In this document: one piece after another, positions 19,116 through 30,524 of the stretch
Position numbering within the stretch: position 1 is the first letter of the stretch
How the letters are laid out: the number at the start of each line of letters is the position of its first letter
Assembly (NCBI GenBank): GCA_030180135.1
Contig: CM058239.1
Location: forward strand, 63,495,823 to 63,559,822
Origin: Orychophragmus violaceus
Taxonomy: Eukaryota > Streptophyta > Magnoliopsida > Brassicales > Brassicaceae
Direction of reading: 5' to 3'
Length of the DNA: 64,000 nt
The notes under the pieces: generated by a model
Seen by the model: the letters and a program-made list of their open reading frames with translations, nothing else
What the model was told of the DNA's origin: nothing
Databases searched by the model: none
Program-made: the position numbers and the translations under genes

Positions 19116-19639
19116 TGTTAGAATATGAAGATTGGATTGAGAGAATGAAGTAGAATAAGGTAGAATGGAAGAGAGAAGCACAGAAACCCTATTAGGGTTC
19201 TTGCGCCGGTTTGAGAGAGAATAAGAGAGATGGAGAGTTTTAGAGAAGTATATTTCTCATTAATGTTCAAACATGAGTTACAACAATATATAAAGGCTAC
19301 TCTAGGGTTTATGGACAATAAACAAATGATATACAAGTAGAAGACAAAGAGGGAACTCGGTTGGAGAGAGAGAGGAAAACGGTCACAAGATAATGACCTC
19401 TCTTTGTCTTGTTCTAGGTGATAGTGACAGGTCCTGAGGCGCTTCTGAGCTTGGTCTTCACTGCTCTGATCTTCTCAGACTTCCCAAAATAGTAATGAGC
19501 CAAAGTCCTTAATATTATTCTTGAGAGAGAGTGTAAACCCTAATAAGGTTTACATCCGAGAACCACTTGCTTATGAACACAAAACCGCCCCATATTTGCA
19601 CATTGATGAATTGTGCAACTTGTGATCTCCATATCAATA
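19116..19639 (-). repeat. 3' LTR of element G
   Basis: Plus reading TGTTAGAATATG to ATATCAATA; sense ends TA...CA. Contains the shared 'GTGATAGTGACAGGTC' U3 phrase and a diverged GTGCAAA-type motif near 19605. Confidence 0.9.
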
Positions 19640-19710
19640 CTCCCCCTCAAGCTTGAATTCAAGGATTGAATCAAGCTTGGAGTGACAATGGAGATCTACC
19701 TCATTAAAAA

Positions 19711-19751
19711 CCTCCATGAAGAAAACCACTTGGGATAAAACTTCATGAAGG
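19711..19751 (-). other. 3' hairpin of G, overlapping the pol stop
   Basis: In sense orientation CCTTCATGAAG pairs with CTTCATGGAGG (11 bp, one G-U pair) around the constant TTTTATCCCAAGTGGTTTT loop. The stop codon (19745-19743) lies inside the 5' arm, so the hairpin overlaps the end of the coding region. Confidence 0.78.
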
Positions 19752-22700
19752 GAAAAAGAGTGTAGATTCCATGGTCTTAGGGGATTCCGGAAGCTCCATG
19801 AGTCCAAGCTTGGTGTGAATGGACTCACACACCTTCAAGCTAGCTGCCTTGGTGAACACATCAGCTAGCTGCTCCTCACTCCTTGTGAAACAAGGCAACA
19901 CCACTCCTTGCTCAATCATCTGCCTCACCTTGTGACAATCCACTTCTATGTGCTTGGTCCTTTCATGGAAGACTGAATTTGATGCAATATGAATGGCTGC
20001 TTGATTATCACAATGCATGGTGATAGGCTTGGCTGTTACAATCCCCAAATCTGCGAGAAGGCCTTTGATCCATGCTAACTCGGTCACCAACTTCCTCATG
20101 GCTCTATACTCAGCTTCAGCACTTGAACAAGAGACTATCTTCTGCTTCTTACTCTTCCAAGTAACTAGATTGCCTCCAATGAATGTGCAATACCCAGTTG
20201 TTGACCTTCTGTCCACTCTATCTCCTGCCCAATCTGCATCACAATATCCAACTATCTCTGTGCTTTGATTGCAACCCATCCAAATGCCTTGACCCGGAGT
20301 GCCACTTAGATATCTGAGTATCCTTTCAACCATGTTCCAATGATGCATCTTGGGTTCTTGCATATGTTGACTTATCTGGTTCACAGCAAAGCACAAATCA
20401 GGTCTGGTTATTGTTAAATAGATTAGCTTACCAACCATCCTTCTATAGTGAGTGATGTCCTCAAATGGTCTGTCTTCAAGCTCCCCCTCTCTTATGACTT
20501 TGTAACCGTCCTCCAAAGGTGTCTTAGCTGGTTTTGATCCAATCTTTCCTGCTTCAGATAATAAATCAAGTGTGTACTTCCTTTGAGATAAGAAGAGTCC
20601 ATCATTAGATCGACAAACTTCTATCCCAAGAAAGTACTTTAGAGTACCAAGATCCTTAATGTCAAAAACAGATTTGAGATAAGCCTTAGTGTCTTGTATA
20701 CCTGACTTGTTGCTTCCTGATATGATAATGTCATCAACATAAACAAGGATGACAATGATACCTTCCTGATCTTGGAGGGTAAACAAGGTATGATCTCCTT
20801 CAGACCTTTTGAATCCTCTTTGCATAAGGGTTGAGCTCAGTTTATGGTACCAAGCTCTAGGTGATTGTTTGAGTCCATAGATAGCCTTCTTGAGCCTTAA
20901 CACCTTTCCTGGTTCCACAATACTTTCAAGACCAGAAGGTGGTCTCATGTATACCTCATCCTCAAGCTCTCCTTGAAGAAATGCATTCTTGACATCCATT
21001 TGCCATAGCTCCCAATCAAGGTTTGTTGCTAGAGACAAGATGATCCTAACTGTGTGAAGCTTAGCCACTGGTGCAAATGTATCCAAGTAATCTTTTCCAT
21101 AGGTTTGAGTGAAGCCTCTTGCAACCAGTCTTGCTTTGTATCTCTCAACTTCTCCATCACTTCTATACTTGATGGTGAAAACCCACTTAGAAGTCACTGC
21201 CTTCTTTCCTCTTGGAAGTTCAGCTTCATACCAAGTCTCATTGTTCTCCATTGCTTTGATTTCTTCATCCACAGCTTGCATCCACCTCTTATCTCCTTTT
21301 GCTTCTTCATAGGTTGTTGGTACATGTTCTTGATCCAACTTCCCAATGAACACTTGATGCTCCAAAGGTACATGAGCCAAACTGCAAACCGCTTGAATGG
21401 GATGAGCTACTGCATTGCTGTTGAAGAACACTCTAGTTTTCATCCATTCTGATGGATCCTTTTTCTCCCTTGTACTCCTCCTTAGTGCTTGAATTTGTTG
21501 GTCATTTACCTGAACCGGTTGTTGTTGTTCAACTTCTTCATGATGATGATCAAACTCCTCAGGTTCTACCTCATGATCCTCATTCTCCTCAGCCTCAGCT
21601 TGATCATGTGTTAGTGAATCAGGTTCTTGCGGTTCTGGAGCTGATTCATGAGTGTCCCCCTCATGATCAAGATGGGGATGAGCTACTGAAGTTGGAGCAG
21701 AAACTGAAGGAGCAACACTTGTCCTAATCGGTTGTTGATGAGGCATACTAATACCAAGGTTTTCCATGATCATCCTTAGATTGGCAGCTCTATCTGATTG
21801 AGAAGTGGGAAGATCCTTCAAGCTATCCCAATTCTTCTCATCATAGAAGCTCCTTGTCTCCATAAACTTCACATCTCTTGATATCAAAACCTTCCTTGTG
21901 TCAGGTACATAACACTTGTATCCTCTTTGTGTTGTTGAATAACCAATGAACATAGCTTTGGTGCTCTTAGCATCCAACTTATCCCTTTGTTCTCCTGGGA
22001 TTAACACAAAGCAAATACACCCAAACACACGTAAGTGATCAACTAATGGATTGGTCTTGTTTAGTACCTGAAATGGAGATTGATCCTTAAGAACTCTTGT
22101 GGGAGTTCTATTGATCAAATAACATGCTGTCATGACTGCATCTCCCCAAAACCTTTTAGGGACATTCCTATAGAACATCATGGACCTTGCCACCTCCATT
22201 AAGTGTCTGTTCTTTCTCTCAGCCACGCCATTTTGTTGGGGAGTGTAAGGACAGCTTGTTTGATGGAGAATCCCATGCTTGGATAGGTGTTGTTTGAAGG
22301 CATTGCTTGTATATTCACCACCATTATCTGATCTAAAAATTTTGATCTTAGCATTGAAATGGTTAGTAACATGATTTTGAAAGTTCATAAAAGCTTCTAA
22401 AACTCTGTCTTTAGTTTGCATCAAGGTTATCCAAGTATACTTAGATTTTTCATCAATGAAAGTGACAAAATACTTATGATTCTCTCTAGACAAACAAGGA
22501 GCAGTCCATACATCAGAGTGAACAAGATCAAAGCAACTTTCATAAATAGTTTTAGAAGCTGGAAAAACAGATTTGCAATGTTTACCAAGAATACATGCCT
22601 CACACTCATCATTCTTAAACACAACAGAAGGTAATAAAAGTCCTAAAGCCCTAGAGTGTGGATGTCCTAATCTAGCATGCCAAATAGAGTCATCCACACC

Positions 22701-24173
22701 AACACAAGTAGATAAAGCAGTAGATAAAGCAGGGGATAATTCAGAAGAGGGATTGATGTCTTCAATCATGTAGAGCTCATCCTTTGTCACACCTTTCCCA
22801 ATCAACTTACTTGTCTTAATATCCTGAAACACAACATCATTAGGACTAAAAACAACATTGCAATTTAAATCAGTGGCTATCTTTTTAACAGAAACTAAGT
22901 TGGATGTAAAACTGGGCATGAAGAAGGCCTTAGATTCTTTATCAAACAATTTCAGATTTCCTATGCCTTGAATTGGGATTTTATCACCATTTGCAATCAC
23001 TACACATCCTAAGGCTGGTTTAACATTTTCTATCAACTTAGGATCACTAATCATGTGATGAGAAGCTCCAGAATCAATAATCAAGGGTCTGATTTTATTT
23101 GCAGCAAAGAGAGAAGTACCAAGAGCCATACCAGAGTTCTCCTTGAGAGCTTTGATGAGAGCCTCAAGGTCTGACCTCCTTACCACATCATTCTGAGGAG
23201 TCACAGCTGGTGCTTGATGAACCACCATTGCTCTTCCTTCATCACATTGCTGCATTGAAGAAGAACCTGGTCCAGCTGCACCATTTGAGTAGTGTGCCCT
23301 TTGATCTTTGAATCTGTTGTTGTGAGATGAGGGTCTGAGGTTGGGGTGAAGGCGCCAGCATCTGTCCTTCAAATGCCCACTCTTCTTGCAAAAATCACAC
23401 ATCAAGACACCTCTCTGGTCACCTCCATAGTTCTTCCTCTCATCAGCCTTGTACATCCCCTTGTTTGCGGTTACCAGCTCTCCTTTTCCTTTGAACAACC
23501 CAAATGAGCCTTGTTCCTTCTGAACTTGCCCACACACGTCATCAATGTCAGGTAGAGTCTCTGCCCTTAGGATATGCTTGATCAAAGAATTATAGGATGC
23601 ATTCAAGGTGAGCAGAAGAGCAAAGACTTTATCCTGCTCTCTTCTTTCTTGTAACACCAAAGGATCACTGCTTGGTGGCCTCAGCATCTCCAACTCTGAC
23701 CATAGTGAGCTGAACTTCCCAAAATGAGCTGTAAACTCCATATCTTCTTGCTGGAGATTGTTAATGGCCAGCTTCACTTCAAAAACTCTTAGTAAGTTTG
23801 ATTTATTCCCATAAACCTTCTCAAGAGTAACCCACAGCTGCTTAGAAGTCACACAGTAAGAGTAGGCTTCCAATAGGTGCTGGTCCAGTGAGCTTTGGAG
23901 TATAGAAAGCACATTCTGGTCCCCTTGCATCCATGCCTCTTCTTCTGCTTCAGCTGCCTCTTCAAGAGACTCATCACTGCCTTTTGTTTCTGCCTCAGCT
24001 CCTTTCTTGGCTTCAGCTTCAGACCTGGCCTTAAACACCTTCTGTGGAGCAGTATCACTCAGGATAAACTTCCACAGCCCTTTGCCTCCAAGTGCAGACT
24101 TCACCATCCTAGCCCAAACAATGTAGTTTGAGCCTTTCAAAATCACAGGAATAACAACTCTTGAGTTCTCCAT
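19743..24173 (-). CDS. Copia Gag-Pol polyprotein (element G)
   Basis: 1476 residues, uninterrupted. The N-terminus 'MENSRVVIPVILKGSNY' is the copia gag start. The zinc knuckle is CDFCKKSGHLKDRC, differing from E and F at several non-ligand positions. Protease 'IDSGASHHM' is followed by integrase with 'HARLGHPH', 'CEACILGKH', 'HSDVWTAP', 'SDNGGEYTS' and 'GVAERKN', RT with YVDD near residue 1144, and RNase H 'YCDADWAGD'. A long acidic, His- and Gln-rich linker separates integrase from RT. The C-terminus extends past 'FTKAASLKV' by about 30 residues. All catalytic residues I could check are present. Likely able to supply functions in trans to related elements (inference). Confidence 0.95.
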   Translation of the reverse strand: MENSRVVIPVILKGSNYIVWARMVKSALGGKGLWKFILSDTAPQKVFKARSEAEAKKGAEAETKGSDESLEEAAEAEEEAWMQGDQNVLSILQSSLDQHLLEAYSYCVTSKQLWVTLEKVYGNKSNLLRVFEVKLAINNLQQEDMEFTAHFGKFSSLWSELEMLRPPSSDPLVLQERREQDKVFALLLTLNASYNSLIKHILRAETLPDIDDVCGQVQKEQGSFGLFKGKGELVTANKGMYKADERKNYGGDQRGVLMCDFCKKSGHLKDRCWRLHPNLRPSSHNNRFKDQRAHYSNGAAGPGSSSMQQCDEGRAMVVHQAPAVTPQNDVVRRSDLEALIKALKENSGMALGTSLFAANKIRPLIIDSGASHHMISDPKLIENVKPALGCVVIANGDKIPIQGIGNLKLFDKESKAFFMPSFTSNLVSVKKIATDLNCNVVFSPNDVVFQDIKTSKLIGKGVTKDELYMIEDINPSSELSPALSTALSTCVGVDDSIWHARLGHPHSRALGLLLPSVVFKNDECEACILGKHCKSVFPASKTIYESCFDLVHSDVWTAPCLSRENHKYFVTFIDEKSKYTWITLMQTKDRVLEAFMNFQNHVTNHFNAKIKIFRSDNGGEYTSNAFKQHLSKHGILHQTSCPYTPQQNGVAERKNRHLMEVARSMMFYRNVPKRFWGDAVMTACYLINRTPTRVLKDQSPFQVLNKTNPLVDHLRVFGCICFVLIPGEQRDKLDAKSTKAMFIGYSTTQRGYKCYVPDTRKVLISRDVKFMETRSFYDEKNWDSLKDLPTSQSDRAANLRMIMENLGISMPHQQPIRTSVAPSVSAPTSVAHPHLDHEGDTHESAPEPQEPDSLTHDQAEAEENEDHEVEPEEFDHHHEEVEQQQPVQVNDQQIQALRRSTREKKDPSEWMKTRVFFNSNAVAHPIQAVCSLAHVPLEHQVFIGKLDQEHVPTTYEEAKGDKRWMQAVDEEIKAMENNETWYEAELPRGKKAVTSKWVFTIKYRSDGEVERYKARLVARGFTQTYGKDYLDTFAPVAKLHTVRIILSLATNLDWELWQMDVKNAFLQGELEDEVYMRPPSGLESIVEPGKVLRLKKAIYGLKQSPRAWYHKLSSTLMQRGFKRSEGDHTLFTLQDQEGIIVILVYVDDIIISGSNKSGIQDTKAYLKSVFDIKDLGTLKYFLGIEVCRSNDGLFLSQRKYTLDLLSEAGKIGSKPAKTPLEDGYKVIREGELEDRPFEDITHYRRMVGKLIYLTITRPDLCFAVNQISQHMQEPKMHHWNMVERILRYLSGTPGQGIWMGCNQSTEIVGYCDADWAGDRVDRRSTTGYCTFIGGNLVTWKSKKQKIVSCSSAEAEYRAMRKLVTELAWIKGLLADLGIVTAKPITMHCDNQAAIHIASNSVFHERTKHIEVDCHKVRQMIEQGVVLPCFTRSEEQLADVFTKAASLKVCESIHTKLGLMELPESPKTMESTLFFPS

Positions 24174-24402
24174 TGCTAAGACTGAAATGAAGCAAGGAGG
24201 GAGTATTCAAGATGAAGGAAAGGTTTCTCAGCTCACAGAGAACACAACAGTAGATAAAGAGGCAAAAGAAATGAAATGAAGAGCTTAAGAACTTGTGAAA
24301 ACCGAGAGAGAGTTTGACAGATTCTTTTAACAGCTCAAGAACAGATTTTTGTGAGAATCAGCGGAAGTAAAAGAGGTACAGAAGCTTATAGCTCTGATAC
24401 CA

Positions 24403-24926
24403 TGTTAGAATATGAAGATTGGATTGAGAGAATGAAGTAGAATAAGGTAGAATGGAAGAGAGAAGCACAGAAACCCTATTAGGGTTCTTGCGCCGGTTTG
24501 AGAGAGAATAAGAGAGATGGAGAGTTTTAGAGAAGTATATTTCTCATTAATGTTCAAACATGAGTTACAACAATATATAAAGGCTACTCTAGGGTTTATG
24601 GACAATAAACAAATGATATACAAGTAGAAGACAAAGAGGGAACTCGGTTGGAGAGAGAGAGGAAAACGGTCACAAGATAATGACCTCTCTTTGTCTTGTT
24701 CTAGGTGATAGTGACAGGTCCTGAGGCGCTTCTGAGCTTGGTCTTCACTGCTCTGATCTTCTCAGACTTCCCAAAATAGTAATGAGCCAAAGTCCTTAAT
24801 ATTATTCTTGAGAGAGAGTGTAAACCCTAATAAGGTTTACATCCGAGAACCACTTGCTTATGAACACAAAACCGCCCCATATTTGCACATTGATGAATTG
24901 TGCAACTTGTGATCTCCATATCAATA
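24403..24926 (-). repeat. 5' LTR of element G
   Basis: Same length as 19116-19639 and identical by eye, with the primer-site complement GCTCTGATACCA directly before it. Confidence 0.9.
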
Positions 24927-25818
24927 GCCCCATCCGAGATTATGCCTATATATACTAGTTTTGGTGTTTTATTTAGTTACGCTTTCATACTTAGAGCTAA
25001 GAGATTTCTAGAGCTTTTGGGGCTGATCTATTTCCTGTATTCATTTATTTTGGAGAAGATTTCGAACCCCTTTATCTATTTAATTTCTTATATGCAATCT
25101 ATTATTTCTTTGATTATGTTTTCATTAATCATGTCTGAGTAGATCCATAGTTGAGTTTAGGGTTTCTCATTAGGGTTTGATGACTTGCTAGACTTGTTTA
25201 ATTCAGTTAGGATTCACATGATTAGAATGTTCTTCAAACTAAATTGTGCTTAAAGCTAGTTCTAACCTGATCAATTAGAATCTAGATCTTAGGTTGCTAA
25301 ATACGTCACGAGAGTGGGGTTTAGGAATCTGAACTATTTAGGTTGAGCAATTAAATTATTCGCAAAGAGATTTGGCTTAGTTTAATTGTGAACATATCGA
25401 ACTTGAACTTAAAGCTAGTTTAATCTGTTAGTAATTGCAAAGATATTTGGGTTATTGCACTTAGGCTTAGAGAGTTTTCGCAAAGAGATTTGGTTGACTC
25501 TATTTCCTTGATTTGAGTTCTAGAACTGAGTTTAATTTGATCCTGACTGATTAGCTTGTCTGCTTGTCTGATTTCCTGAGAATACCCTAGGCTTGACGCT
25601 TTTAGTTTATTGCTTACAAAACCGATTCCTGCTACTGTTTACTTTCTTGCAACGCAATTTATTTACTTCACTACTTGCTTTATTTCTAGTTTAATCTCTA
25701 CGTTTCTGTTTCTATTGAGACCAAGTGTCCCTGTGGATTCGATAACCCTATATACTACTTGACATTGCTGTTCACTTGCAGTTTAGAATAGGGTAAAACT
25801 TAGAACCTATCAAGTTTT

Positions 25819-25836
25819 TGGCGCCGTTGCCGGGGA
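25819..25836 (+). other. Primer-binding site of H (tRNA-Asp)
   Basis: TGGCGCCGTTGCCGGGGA lies six bases after the LTR end and is the complement expected for the 3' end of plant tRNA-Asp, the primer used by Athila-type elements. Confidence 0.88.
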
Positions 25837-26083
25837 CTCTTTGAGTCTTCGATAGGACCGAACTTAGGGTTTTTACTAGAAATTTTTCTTTTTGTTTTTG
25901 TTCTTTTTCGTTTTTATTTTTTGATTTTGCTAACTTTTTCTCTGTTTCTTTCTGTCGCAGGTACGACTCTCGCCTTGCGTCGACCGTTGCACACCTTGCG
26001 TCGATCGACACTAGGCGATTCTGAGATTGAATCGATCGTTGCACTGATAGCATCGATCGTTGCTGGACGATTACAAACAGTTT
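25837..26083 (+). other. Leader of H, with palindromic cassettes
   Basis: Non-coding. Pyrimidine tract and TCGCAG at about 25960, then repeated CG-rich near-palindromes (CGTCGACCGTTGC, CGTCGATCGACAC, TCGATCGTTGC twice) at 25977-26066, of the same type found in the H spacer, LTR and 3' region. Confidence 0.6.
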
Positions 26084-27283
26084 ATGCCAACGCAGAAAAC
26101 TCGAAGTAATCCGAACTCGATCTTGGTTAATCTCAATCTAGAGGAACTTGGACGTTTAGAAAGAGCTAACAGAAGAGAAAGAAGAGAGAGAATGGTACGA
26201 GAACGTTTGATCTTGATACCAGATGCTGAGGGTACCCTGAGGGATCCGGAGAACAATCCTTACAATGCTGCTGGGCAAAGGGTTGATGCTGAAGGGAATG
26301 TCATCCCTGACCCTCCTGAGCAACTGCAACAGGAACAAAACCAGGGTCAAAGACAAGCTCAAGATAGACGGATGGTGGTTCATGAGAGGACACTAGCTGA
26401 CTACAACAGACCTGGTGAGTTTCATGCAAACCGAGCAGCTTTAGTGCTTCCCGCCTTTGAGAGGATTGACTTTGAGGTCAAGACCATCTACTACCAGCTG
26501 ATGAGACAGATTGCTTTTCATGGTCACCAAGCGGAGCAGCCTATGGATCACATTGATCGGTTTGAGGACATAGTTACTGGCATGAAGTATGAGGGAGTGT
26601 GCCCGGACTATCTGTTCCTTAAGTTATTTCCACACAGTCTTGCTGGAGACGCTAGTGTATGGCTGAGACAGCTGGCACCTGGCCAGTATACCACTTGGGC
26701 AGTTTTAAAGAGTGAGTTCCTGCGTCACTTCTACGATGATGCGCGTACAGACCAGTCCAGACAGGACATACTCACTTTCTCCCAAGGAGCTGTGGAGCCT
26801 TTAAAGACTGCCTGGATAAGATTTAAGCAGTATCAGCGTGACTGCCCACACCATGGATTCACTGAAGTTCAGCTGATTGGTATTTTCTTCAGAGGAATAG
26901 ATCTTCCATATCAGTCTGCGCTGGACAATTCCAGTAATGCCAACTTCAACACCAGGACTCCTACACAGGCTAAGCAGTTGATTGAGAATCTAATTGGCAG
27001 CAACAGCTGCAAGACTATGGATGAAAGGAGGAAGAAACCTAGTGGAAATGTTGATAACTCAGAGATGGCTGAACTGAGATCCAGGATGGACAAAATCTGC
27101 ACTCTTCTAGGTGAAAAGAAGGCTGTCCACTTTGCTCAAGAGGTAGAGGTAATTCAGACCGAGGAGGACACTCAGGAAGAGGATGTGAATTACATCGGAG
27201 GATCTGGTTTCCAAGGAAACAGATTTGGATATCAATCTGGAAATAGATTTTCCGGTGGAGGACAGAAAAGTGCCTACGCAGGC
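26084..27283 (+). CDS. Athila-type Gag, N-terminal part of the H gag-protease frame
   Basis: The first ATG of the frame is at 26084 ('MPTQKTRSNPN'); the open frame extends upstream without an ATG. About 400 residues. Basic N-terminus with 'RRERRERMVRERL', then the Gag core 'AGDASVWLRQL', 'TWAVLKSEFLRHFYD', 'FRGIDLPYQSALDN' typical of gypsy capsid-region domains. The C-terminal Gln/Gly-rich tail has no CCHC knuckle. Element I is inserted after residue 400. Frame phase shows that the sequence after I (41368) continues the same frame, so Gag and protease were one product of about 880 residues. Codons are clean on both sides, so the interruption is recent relative to H. Confidence 0.85.
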
Positions 27284-27954
27284 TGAAGGATTATGGGTGT
27301 TTTCCATGGTTTAATTCTCAATTACAACCTAACACAAATCCTTAAACAGATCTAGGTTCTTGCAAAACGAATCATAAATCAAACCTGTGACATTACCTTT
27401 TGCAGCGGATTATTGATGGTAATGACAAGATCAGTTTAGAGCTGATGAGAATCGGCTCCTCCTCAAGTATCCACACTCTTACAAGCAAGGGATGGCTGCT
27501 AGACCAAAGAGATGGATCAGATCAGAAAGAGAGTTTGAGAGAGAGAGAGGGGCACGGCCACCAAGAAAATCGCAGAAGAATACTTCTTCCTTAGGGTTTT
27601 TCGATTTTTATGTCTCTCATTAATGGGCCCAAGTCATTAGACTAATGGCTCATTAATCTTTTGGGCCCAAGACACAAATCAGACAAAAGCCTGTATTTTA
27701 TCTGGCCCAATTCTCTGATCTAATACAGTAAATGCCACTGCATCTTACCGTATTTATTCCATTTAACTTTCTCGTTAGCTATGGTGTGTGACCCTTAGGG
27801 ATCATACAATACTGGTAATAAGTCCTAAACTTATAGATCAAGAGCGGACTCTAGCAAGCCATCATGATCACCCAGTATTTATGACTTATGTCTGATCTCG
27901 ACACTCATCATACTTTCTAGAGATAGTACGGTAGATTTCAGGACATTCCCAACA
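27284..27954 (-). repeat. 3' LTR of element I
   Basis: Plus reading TGAAGGATTATGG to CATTCCCAACA. A different copia clade from D-G by LTR ends and sequence. Confidence 0.87.
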
Positions 27955-28069
27955 ATCTCCCACTTGTACTGGAATTCTACAAAGGACATTCCCAACAATC
28001 TCCCACTTGTACTGGAATTCTACAAAGGACATTCCCAACAATCTTCCGATTGTACTGGAATCCTACATT
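27941..28069 (-). repeat. Three tandem 43-bp units spanning the LTR edge and purine tract of I
   Basis: Units at 27941-27983, 27984-28026 and a diverged third at 28027-28069. In sense each holds the purine tract AAGTGGGAGA followed by the first 14-16 bases of the LTR, so the plus-strand priming site is present three times. Confidence 0.85.
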
Positions 28070-30524
28070 CCCTAGTCCTTTTGTCTCAATATCTCGATCT
28101 GGCATAAGGCAAGATACGTGTCATCCTTATATAGCCAGACCATGTTTATCGGACCAGATTTGATACTGACAATTCAAACGACTTGGGTAAGTCCGTTTGG
28201 GGATGGCCATTCTCTTACCAGCTATCAAATCTCCGATTGGCCTAGAGATATTACCTCCGTTAAACGGCAGGGACAAATCCCATCTTGTTCCATCACTATG
28301 AACTACACAATTCATAATACACCCAACCAAGGTCCGTATAGCTCCCAGTTACGAAACAGCGTTAGACAATGATCAAAGCGTATTACTCCATGTGCAGCCA
28401 CATGCATGCGAACTCAGGTCTAAGGACTATACTCTATAGTCGTATATGAGAACCTCTTATGACACAGATATTAATATCTTGTAGAGTTCGCATCAGCGGG
28501 CCATGTCCGGTCATATGTTCCCCTACATATACCTATGTGTCGACTTTGATGCCGCGCATCTATGACCCCTCGAAACTTGGTCATAAGTCTCAACACAATC
28601 TAGTCTCAAGTGGTTGTTGGTGTTCCAATTCAACAACCTTCGACTATGGACACTTTGATTTATGTCACTTCGTTAAATATGGGGTTTCAGGATCAAGTCA
28701 ACTCATGTACTTCGATGACCCATATATAATGACATGAATCATTTTGGAACGATTATTTTATATCACAGTTAAAATAATCCATAAATCATAGATTTCATAA
28801 ACATAAAATATTATGTTTATATGAACCTTTCAAAACAACTAGAAAAGCCCTTTACAAACTCCCACTGAAATTAAGACTACATCTTAATTTCACTCATCCT
28901 ACAGCTACAGTCCGCGACTCGTGCTTAGGCCTAAGGAGTGGCTTTGTTAATAGATTAGCAACATTTTCATTCGATGAAACTTGCTTATCTACTTAACACC
29001 TCTGTCATTTATCTCATGGAATAGGTTATACCTATCCTCAAGGTGTTTGGACCTCTGATGTGCAGCTAGCCTCATCTATGCTGTGAATCACATCAAGTTC
29101 AGTGATGAACTCTTCTATCCAAACATCCTCTTTCGCCGCTTCTCAAGCTGCGAAATGTTCAACTTAAGTCATGGAGTCAGCAACAGTGCCTTGCACCGCC
29201 AGTTAGACACAAGATATAGCCGGACTGTGACCAGGAATTATCTTTGTCTATTGGAAACTTGCCTTTCAGACTCTATCGACTTGTAGCACCTCACTTTCTC
29301 CGTAAATCAAGAACTTATCCTAAGTATTCCTCAAATACTTCAGAATATTCTTTACGGCAATCCAGTGATTCTTTGCTGGATTTGACTGGTCTTTACTTGT
29401 CTTGCTTAACATTAAAGCAACATCAAAACAAGTACGTGTCATGGCATACATGATAGATCCAATTGCCGACGCATATGGAATCCTATCCATGCTTTCAAGC
29501 TCAGCAGATATCGTAGGATACTGTTTCTTGCTTAACGTATTGCCATGTGACATTTGCATAAAACCCTTCTTGGATTGCTGGTTACGTGTAGGACCTTGTC
29601 AATTTAAGAATTCTGACTTTGTCCTACCAGCTCTTTTGGATCTCTATCTTTAGATCCAAAATCCAAGAACTACGTGGCTTTACCCATGTCACTCATAAAA
29701 CCAACTCCCTAACCAGTCCTTTACCGACTGCAGTATTGGGACGTTATTTCCGAGAATCAGTATGTCATCGACATACATTATGAGAAATGCAATATCGCTC
29801 CCACTAATCTATTAGTAAACGCACAGTTCCATTTCGTTCCTGTTCAAGTCAAAACCTTGACTACTTTAACAGAACGAAAATTCCAACTCCGATATGTTTG
29901 CTTCCATCCATGAATGGATCAATGAAGCTAACTTACACATAGTGTAATTTTATGGAGTCCGGGCTGACTTTCGCTTCTTTGAATTTCGCAGGTTCGTCGC
30001 TTTCAATGATCATCAGATCATGCGAACTTTCAATGATCATCAGGTTCAACTAATGACGAGAAATCACTCTCGGATTAGTGACTGATTCATTCAGATCTGC
30101 GAACTTCAGGCTGTACAGGTGTAGATTCTACAGAAATCTGTAAATCCTCCTGTATTTCTCGAATTTCTTCGAGTTACACTTTTACTCCCACTGTTCTTCT
30201 TGGAAAGTAACTTCCCTTCTTAGAAAACAGAATGGACGTAAAAGGTAACAAGCCTTGGTTTCCCTAGGACAACCAGCGAAGTAGCACAACTACAAATACT
30301 TAGTAAAGACGAATTTGGATCGATTTCAATCCACATTTACGTGGTGTCTTTCAACTGGTATTGGTGGAACTATTTCAGCGTAAACTTAGATATTTCTAGA
30401 GCGTTATTCTTAAAGAATATCATGGAAGATTCGTGTGACTCATCTTTAATCATTTCTAATAAGATCTGATTTTTTCTCACAGAAACACCTCAAGGTTTTC
30501 AGGAGAAATGAGCTGTGAAACGAC
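28070..30524 (-). pseudogene. Element I 3' non-coding region and RT/RNase H remnant
   Basis: 28070-28860 is non-coding. From about 28900 to 30480 the minus strand carries a copia pol C-terminal remnant. The YVDD catalytic motif is encoded at 29775-29764 within 'IMYVDDILILG'. A short open piece (29559-29320) includes 'PYASAIGSIMYAMTRTCFDVA', the RT/RNase H connection region. Many stops and frameshifts. The sequence differs clearly from D/E/F/G, so it belongs to another copia clade. Confidence 0.75.

Larger units (their letters stand above)
19116..24926 (-). mobile_element. Element G: complete, intact copia retrotransposon
   Basis: 5811 bp with 524-bp LTRs at 19116-19639 and 24403-24926 that look identical. 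Target duplication GCCCC is at 19111-19115 and 24927-24931, inside the H 5' LTR. The complement of the initiator-Met primer site ends at 24402. Intact polyprotein at 24173-19743. The 3' hairpin is at 19711-19751, and the complement of the purine tract (CTCCCCCTC) follows 19639. Same lineage as F and M but a separate subfamily. Confidence 0.93.
18803..25812 (+). repeat. 5' LTR of H, split by element G
   Basis: The LTR segments 18803-19115 and 24932-25812 sum to about 1.19 kb once G and one GCCCC duplicate are removed. TG...CA ends (TGATATATCATGG ... CCTATCA). It opens with an 11-bp inverted repeat (TATATCATGGT / ACCATGATATA). It contains one palindromic cassette at 18988-19020 (TCGACCGA / TCGGTCGA). 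Confidence 0.85.

Noticed and set aside
26156..26383. Minus-strand frames opposite H gag
   Set aside because: Shadows of the coding strand without motifs.
27284..28860. Possible host gene between the I LTR and its RT remnant
   Set aside because: Frames at 27400, 28118 and 28459 are short, lie in LTR or 3' non-coding sequence, and the first is duplicated at 40808 with the LTR.
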